Shown here: positions 58,548-64,000 of the stretch, one piece after another
Layout: every line of letters begins with the position of its first letter
How positions within the stretch are numbered: position 1 is the stretch's first letter
Source: Altererythrobacter sp. CAU 1644
GTDB lineage: Bacteria; Pseudomonadota; Alphaproteobacteria; Sphingomonadales; Sphingomonadaceae
Direction: 5' to 3'
DNA: 64,000 bases
Assembly (NCBI RefSeq): GCF_029623755.1
Contig: NZ_CP121106.1
Location: forward strand, 2,422,352 to 2,486,351
Notes under the pieces: generated by a model
The model's database searches: none
Seen by the model: the letters and a program-made list of their open reading frames with translations, nothing else
What the model was told of the DNA's origin: nothing
Made by a program: the position numbers and the translations under genes

Positions 58548-59168
58548 TCAGGCGGGTAGGGCGTCGAGCTGGCGGTTGTGCAGCCCTGTCAGCGCCAGGA
58601 GAGCGCTGGCCGCGCCGATCAGGCACATCAGCATGTCCCATTGGGTATCCCACTGGTCGCCCTGCGTCCCGAGAAACTCCTCGGCACCCTGGCCGAGCGC
58701 CATCGCCGCGCCGAACTCGATCAGTTCGTACGTCGCGCTGACCGCGAGGCAGCAGGCGAGCAGGATGACCGTCAGCAGCCAGCCCCGCTTCATTCCGCCA
58801 AGCCTGATCAGCAGTTCGCGCAGGACGATCGCAGGGACGAAGCCCTGGATGAAATGGCCGAAGCGGTCATAGGGGTTGCGCGCGAGCTCGAGCCAGTCCT
58901 GCACGGCGAAACCGATCGGCACGCGGGCGTAGGTATATGCTCCGCCTAAAATCAGGACGAGGCCGTGGAAACCGATCAGGGCGAGGGCCAGCGTGGTCAG
59001 CGGGAAGCGCTGGGCGCTCCACCACAGGATCGGGAGGGCGATCAGCACCGGGGCGACCTCCATCCACCAGGTGGCGCGATCGTATGGCGCCCAGCCTGAC
59101 CAGACCAGCGCGACGAGCCACACAGCAGTGAGAACAGCCAGCCTGCCGCGATGATCCGCCAAGCTCAT
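58548..59168 (-). CDS. DUF2238 (YjdF-like) membrane protein
   Basis: 206 aa, about six transmembrane helices. The conserved core YDRFGHFIQGFVPAIVLREL and the later GTQGDQWDTQWDMLMCLIGA are typical of DUF2238. Function unknown. The start overlaps the cmk stop (ATGA). It separates cmk from rpsA. Confidence 0.83.
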   Translation of the reverse strand: MSLADHRGRLAVLTAVWLVALVWSGWAPYDRATWWMEVAPVLIALPILWWSAQRFPLTTLALALIGFHGLVLILGGAYTYARVPIGFAVQDWLELARNPYDRFGHFIQGFVPAIVLRELLIRLGGMKRGWLLTVILLACCLAVSATYELIEFGAAMALGQGAEEFLGTQGDQWDTQWDMLMCLIGAASALLALTGLHNRQLDALPA

Positions 59169-59794
59169 GGTTGCCGTGCCAGAGCCTTTTCGACCGCCTC
59201 GATTGCGGCGGCGATGGACCGATCCTTGTCGAGACTGGTCGTGTCGAGAATATAGGCGTCGGGGGCGGCCTTGAGCGGTGCATCCTTGCGATTGATATCG
59301 CGCTCGTCGCGGCGAATGACGTCTTCCTCGATCTCCATCAGTGGGATATCGATCTCGCGCCCGGTCATCTCGAGCCAGCGACGCATGGCGCGCGCCTCGA
59401 CGCTGGCGGTGACGAACAGCTTCACCTCGGCTTCGGGCGCAATCACCGTGCCGATATCGCGTCCGTCGAGCACCGCGCCACCGGGTTGTTCGGCAAAGGC
59501 GCGTTGCCGCTCGAACAGCGCGCGGCGAACCTCGGGGTGGACGGAGACGCGGCTGGCGAGGCCGCCGGTTTCCTCACTGCGCAGGATCGGATCGTGCAGC
59601 AGTTCATCGGGAAAATCGGTGGCAGCGAGGGCGTCCGACGGATTGTCGGGGTCGCCTTCGTTCAATTGCACCTGCCGCCCGACCGCCCGGTAGAGCAGGC
59701 CGGTATCGAGATGGGGCAGGCCGAAATGCGCGGCAATGGCCTTGGCGATGGTGCCTTTCCCAGAGGCGGTCGGTCCGTCGACGGCGATGATCAT
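59165..59794 (-). CDS. cmk: Cytidylate kinase
   Basis: 209 aa from the ATG at 59794, which overlaps the stop of the preceding gene. P-loop GPTASGKGT at 7-15; the CMP-binding segment VLDGRDIGTVIAPEA and the late RRDERDINRKDAPLK are conserved. It phosphorylates CMP and dCMP. Part of the aroA-CBU_0592-cmk-DUF2238 run. Confidence 0.95.
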   Translation of the reverse strand: MIIAVDGPTASGKGTIAKAIAAHFGLPHLDTGLLYRAVGRQVQLNEGDPDNPSDALAATDFPDELLHDPILRSEETGGLASRVSVHPEVRRALFERQRAFAEQPGGAVLDGRDIGTVIAPEAEVKLFVTASVEARAMRRWLEMTGREIDIPLMEIEEDVIRRDERDINRKDAPLKAAPDAYILDTTSLDKDRSIAAAIEAVEKALARQP

Positions 59795-60048
59795 CGCGCG
59801 GCTTTGCGCGAGCGCAGCGCCTTCCACAAGCCCCAGATGGCGATTGCCGCCCAGAAGCCTTCGAGCACCAGGCTCGGCCAGTTGGTATGGACCACCAATG
59901 ACACGGTGAGCAGCGCCGCCCCAGCGAGATTGGTGCCGTGGAGGATGAACGGGTTCGGATCATCCTTCCACGTGAGATAGAAATAGGCACCGATGATGCA
60001 GGCCATGCCGATGAAGCCGATCAGCGTGTAGATGTCGAGGTCGATCAC
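59791..60048 (-). CDS. CBU_0592-family small membrane protein
   Basis: 85 aa, three hydrophobic helices (about 8-26, 38-54, 60-76) with the family motif [19 protein letters not shown] and NLAGAALL. Function unknown. It overlaps both neighbours (aroA stop and cmk start) by 4 nt. Confidence 0.75.
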   Translation of the reverse strand: MIDLDIYTLIGFIGMACIIGAYFYLTWKDDPNPFILHGTNLAGAALLTVSLVVHTNWPSLVLEGFWAAIAIWGLWKALRSRKAAR

Positions 60049-61340
60049 GCCGCCGCCTCGTCGAGCAGCGCCATGAAATTGGGGAAGCTGGTTGCGATAG
60101 GCGACGTGTCGTCGATCTCCACCCCGTCGCGCGCGGCGAGGCCCGCGACTGCCATGCTCATGGCGATCCGGTGATCGAGATGGGTGGCAATAGGTTGGTC
60201 GCCAGTGCCGGCAAGCGGCTCGCCACCCGACCCGTAAATGGTAAGCCCGTCCTCGTGCTCCTCAACGCGCGCACCCGCGAGCGCCAGGGCGGTCGCCATT
60301 GCCGACAGTCGGTCGCTTTCCTTGACCCGCAATTCGTCGAGGCCGCTGGTGGTGGTGGTGCCAGACGCCTGCGATGCCGCGACAAACAACACCGGAAATT
60401 CGTCGATCATGCTCGGTGCGACGGCCGGGTCGACATCGATCCCGGTCAGCTTTGAGTAGCGCACACGCAGGTCCGCGACCGGTTCACCCCCGATCTCGCG
60501 CCGGTCGAGTTCCTCGATACTTCCGCCCATGTCGCGCAGCACGCCGATAAGTCCCGCGCGGGTCGGATTGAGGCCGACATTCTCGACCATGAGGTCGCTG
60601 CCTTCTGTGATGAGCGCCGCGACGATAAAGAAGGCGGCTGACGAGGGATCGCCTGGAACCTCCACCTGCTGCGGCGAGAGGTCAGCCTCGCCGTAGATGC
60701 GGATGATGCGTTCACCATCCACCTCCTCGACCTCGAGCTCCGCGCCGAAACCACGCAGCATGCGCTCGGAGTGGTCGCGGGTCGGCACCGGCTCGATCAC
60801 CGTGGTGATGCCTGCGGTGTTGAGCCCGGCGAGCAGCACTGCGCTCTTGACCTGTGCGCTCGCCACGGGGAGGCGATAGGTGATCGGCACGCCCGGCGAT
60901 GCGCCCCGCATGGTCAGCGGCAGCGTTCCGCCCTCGCTCGCTTCGAAACTTGCGCCCATCTGCGACAGCGGTTCGATCACGCGGCCCATCGGGCGCTTGG
61001 AGAGGCTGGCATCGCCGGTGAAGGTCGCGGTGATATCGTGGCCCGCAATCAGGCCCATCAGCAGGCGCGTGGAAGTGCCGCTATTGCCCATCTCGAGCGG
61101 GCTTTCCGGCTGGAGCAATCCGCCCACACCGACACCGTGGATGCGCCATTCTCCGCCGATCTTCTCGATCTGCGCACCCATCTTGCGCATCGCTTCGGCG
61201 GTCGCCATCACGTCTTCGCCTTCGAGCAGGCCGGTAACGCGCGTCTCGCCCACCGCCAGCGCGCCGAACATGATCGAACGGTGGCTGATCGACTTGTCGC
61301 CGGGAACGCGCAGCCTGCCGGTCAGAGGGCCGCGGGGCAT
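60045..61340 (-). CDS. aroA: 3-phosphoshikimate 1-carboxyvinyltransferase (EPSP synthase)
   Basis: 431 aa from the ATG at 61340; a TTG at 61358 would add MPAHRF, which resembles other family N-termini, so the start is uncertain. PEP/S3P-binding motifs are [39 protein letters not shown] and [11 protein letters not shown]. Sixth step of the shikimate pathway, feeding the tryptophan genes of this window. The open frame upstream of 61358 crosses the divergent promoter region. Confidence 0.94.
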   Translation of the reverse strand: MPRGPLTGRLRVPGDKSISHRSIMFGALAVGETRVTGLLEGEDVMATAEAMRKMGAQIEKIGGEWRIHGVGVGGLLQPESPLEMGNSGTSTRLLMGLIAGHDITATFTGDASLSKRPMGRVIEPLSQMGASFEASEGGTLPLTMRGASPGVPITYRLPVASAQVKSAVLLAGLNTAGITTVIEPVPTRDHSERMLRGFGAELEVEEVDGERIIRIYGEADLSPQQVEVPGDPSSAAFFIVAALITEGSDLMVENVGLNPTRAGLIGVLRDMGGSIEELDRREIGGEPVADLRVRYSKLTGIDVDPAVAPSMIDEFPVLFVAASQASGTTTTSGLDELRVKESDRLSAMATALALAGARVEEHEDGLTIYGSGGEPLAGTGDQPIATHLDHRIAMSMAVAGLAARDGVEIDDTSPIATSFPNFMALLDEAAA

Positions 61341-61408
61341 GAAACGATGGGCTGGCAAGGGTGATCCGTGGGGCTGAATATCGATGAGAAAGGCGCGCGG
61401 CTTTTGAC

Positions 61409-61422
61409 AGGGGCATGCCCCT
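61409..61422. promoter_or_regulatory. Palindrome in the aroA/TIGR02300 divergent region
   Basis: AGGGGCATGCCCCT, a perfect 14-bp dyad that starts on the last base of a TTGACA (61404-61409). Possible operator; the regulator is unknown. Confidence 0.4.
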
Positions 61423-61538
61423 ATGGCAAGGCGCGCCGCGCTCTTGATTCGGGGCCTTTTGCTACCCATCAAGATAGAAGAATTTTTCGCGCGGCCCGTC
61501 ACGGCATCCACGGGCCCGATCAAAGGATTATTGAAAAC

Positions 61539-61868
61539 ATGGCCAAGCCAGAATGGGGAACCAAGCGCAGCTGTCCGAAATGCGGCGAGCGCTTCTACGA
61601 CCTCGGTAAGGAAGATCCCGTCACTTGCATCGAGTGCGGCGAGGAGTGGCACCCCGAGCCGGTGCTGAAAACCAAGCAGCCGATTCCGTTCGAGGAAGAA
61701 GAGAAGAAGAAAGACAAGGAAGCGGACGCAGATCTCAGCGGCGACGATGATGATCTGGACATCGACATCGACGAAGATGACGATTCGCCCGACAATGAAG
61801 TCGATCTTGGCGGCGACGACGATCTGGGCGTCGATACCGGCAAGGGCGACGACGACGACGACAGCTAA
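61539..61868 (+). CDS. TIGR02300 family protein (FYDLN-type acid protein)
   Basis: 109 aa from the ATG at 61539. N-terminal zinc-ribbon-like part [19 protein letters not shown] and [10 protein letters not shown] with four cysteines; the rest is an extremely acidic Asp/Glu tail. The family is restricted to alphaproteobacteria and has no established function. It precedes the tRNA-Ala gene. Confidence 0.87.
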   Translation: MAKPEWGTKRSCPKCGERFYDLGKEDPVTCIECGEEWHPEPVLKTKQPIPFEEEEKKKDKEADADLSGDDDDLDIDIDEDDDSPDNEVDLGGDDDLGVDTGKGDDDDDS

Positions 61869-61877
61869 TTTAGCTGT
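61861..61877. other. Perfect inverted repeat at the end of the TIGR02300 gene
   Basis: ACAGCTAA-T-TTAGCTGT: 8-bp arms around a single base, overlapping the stop codon. The tight loop argues against a normal terminator. Confidence 0.4.
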
Positions 61878-61904
61878 TGCAAAGGGGAGGCGTGCTTTAT
61901 AAAG
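61877..61904 (+). promoter_or_regulatory. Possible promoter of tRNA-Ala
   Basis: TTGCAA (61877-61882) and TATAAA (61898-61903), a 15-nt spacer, shorter than ideal. The -10 lies within the dyad CTTTATAAAG. RNA would start about 50 nt before the tRNA. Confidence 0.4.
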
Positions 61905-61959
61905 GGCGCTTCCCGCAAGGGTGCGGCGCTATTGCTGCGCTGCAACATATCGAGTGCTC

Positions 61960-62035
<76 letters not shown>

Positions 62036-62154
62036 CTCGAAACTGACAAGTCGGATTTCCTCGAGGGATTCGCACGCTGGCCGACGAGTTCTCGTCCGCC
62101 GGCGTTTTTCGCATTTCACGGGTTCTCGTAGCCCGAAAAGGAGTTTGAACACGC

Positions 62155-63636
<1,482 letters not shown>

Positions 63637-63669
63637 TTTCAGAAGTTTACATTCGAAAGGTAAGTTGAA

Positions 63670-64000
63670 ATGGCAGTTGCAATTCGTCTCTCGCGCGGTG
63701 GCGCGAAAAAGCGTCCCTACTACCGCATCGTCGTAGCCGACGTGCGCAGCCCGCGCGACGGCAAGTATCTCGAGCAGATCGGTATCTACAACCCGATGCT
63801 GCCCAAGGACGACGCCGGTCGCGTCAAGCTCGACGAAGATCGTGCGCGTCACTGGCTGTCGGTCGGCGCCAAGCCGTCGGACCGCGTTCACCGCTTCCTC
63901 GACGCAGCCGGCATCCTCGAACGCGCTGCGCGCAACAACCCGAAGAAGGGTGAACCGGGCGAAGCTGCCAAGGAACGCGCCGAAGAGAAGGCCGCCAAGG
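63670..64000 (+). CDS. rpsP: 30S ribosomal protein S16, 3' end beyond the window
   Basis: 110 codons are visible with no stop. The N-terminus [20 protein letters not shown] is the S16 signature, followed by [10 protein letters not shown] and the variable Glu/Lys/Ala tail. In proteobacteria rpsP usually heads rpsP-rimM-trmD-rplS. It starts 33 nt after ffh. Confidence 0.96.
   Translation, partial: MAVAIRLSRGGAKKRPYYRIVVADVRSPRDGKYLEQIGIYNPMLPKDDAGRVKLDEDRARHWLSVGAKPSDRVHRFLDAAGILERAARNNPKKGEPGEAAKERAEEKAAK

Overview
The window is a compact, GC-rich (about 63-65% by eye) chromosomal segment of an alphaproteobacterium. The best fit is Sphingomonadales, probably family Erythrobacteraceae (Erythrobacter/Qipengyuania-like). 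The reasons are the pieces slt-dapA, smpB-DUF2062-cckA-recA-alaS, lapA-pyrF-trpF-trpB-trpA-accD-folC, an F0 ATP synthase operon with both b' and b genes (I-a-c-b'-b), the presence of CckA and CpdR, SapC and TIGR02300 proteins, and a GTTC-N7-GTTC LexA-type box before recA. This placement is an inference from gene content. Nothing here looks like a prophage, integron, CRISPR array or complete insertion sequence.

Layout. 1-3.7 kb: partial MOSC gene and rlmN, an outer-membrane beta-barrel gene, an IalB-like secreted protein and greB. 3.7-9.7 kb: slt (cell-wall lytic transglycosylase), dapA, an amidohydrolase on the opposite strand, smpB and a DUF2062 membrane protein. 9.7-17.6 kb: cckA, recA, a methyltransferase, alaS and a secreted hypothetical. 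17.6-24.1 kb: a CPA2 antiporter, a GNAT-nitrilase fusion, icd, tRNA-Val, cpdR and an N-formylglutamate amidohydrolase-like gene. 24.15-24.25 kb: a strong small-RNA candidate. 24.3-32.6 kb: sapC, an FAD dehydrogenase, a DEAD-box helicase, an enoyl-CoA hydratase and a UvrD-type helicase. 32.6-37.6 kb: small secreted proteins, rsmD, an RsuA/RluB pseudouridine synthase, an orphan Rieske oxygenase and ampG. 37.6-45.3 kb: a long minus-strand metabolic operon (tryptophan, pyrimidine, fatty-acid and folate synthesis) plus purB. 45.5-54.6 kb: DoxX-like protein, NRDE protein, radC, the ydbH-ynbE-ydbL envelope-lipid operon and the F0 ATP synthase operon. 54.6-61.4 kb: quinone oxidoreductase, gloB, rpsA, DUF2238, cmk, a CBU_0592-like gene and aroA. 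61.5-64 kb: TIGR02300 gene, tRNA-Ala, ffh and the start of rpsP.

Most genes are housekeeping. Cell-cycle phosphorelay (CckA, CpdR), DNA repair (RecA, UvrD, RadC) and envelope maintenance (Slt, AmpG, YdbH/YnbE/YdbL) recur. Many neighbours overlap by 4 nt (ATGA/GTGA), which suggests translational coupling.

Two signals are the least ordinary. The first is a roughly 100-nt sRNA candidate (24150-24251, minus) with a promoter, three hairpins, two CCUCCC anti-Shine-Dalgarno motifs and a strong terminator. The second is a dispersed intergenic repeat (40555-40700 and 58429-58542) with an identical 19-bp core. Each copy lies directly behind a small membrane-protein gene that interrupts an otherwise conserved operon (trpB/trpA and cmk/rpsA).
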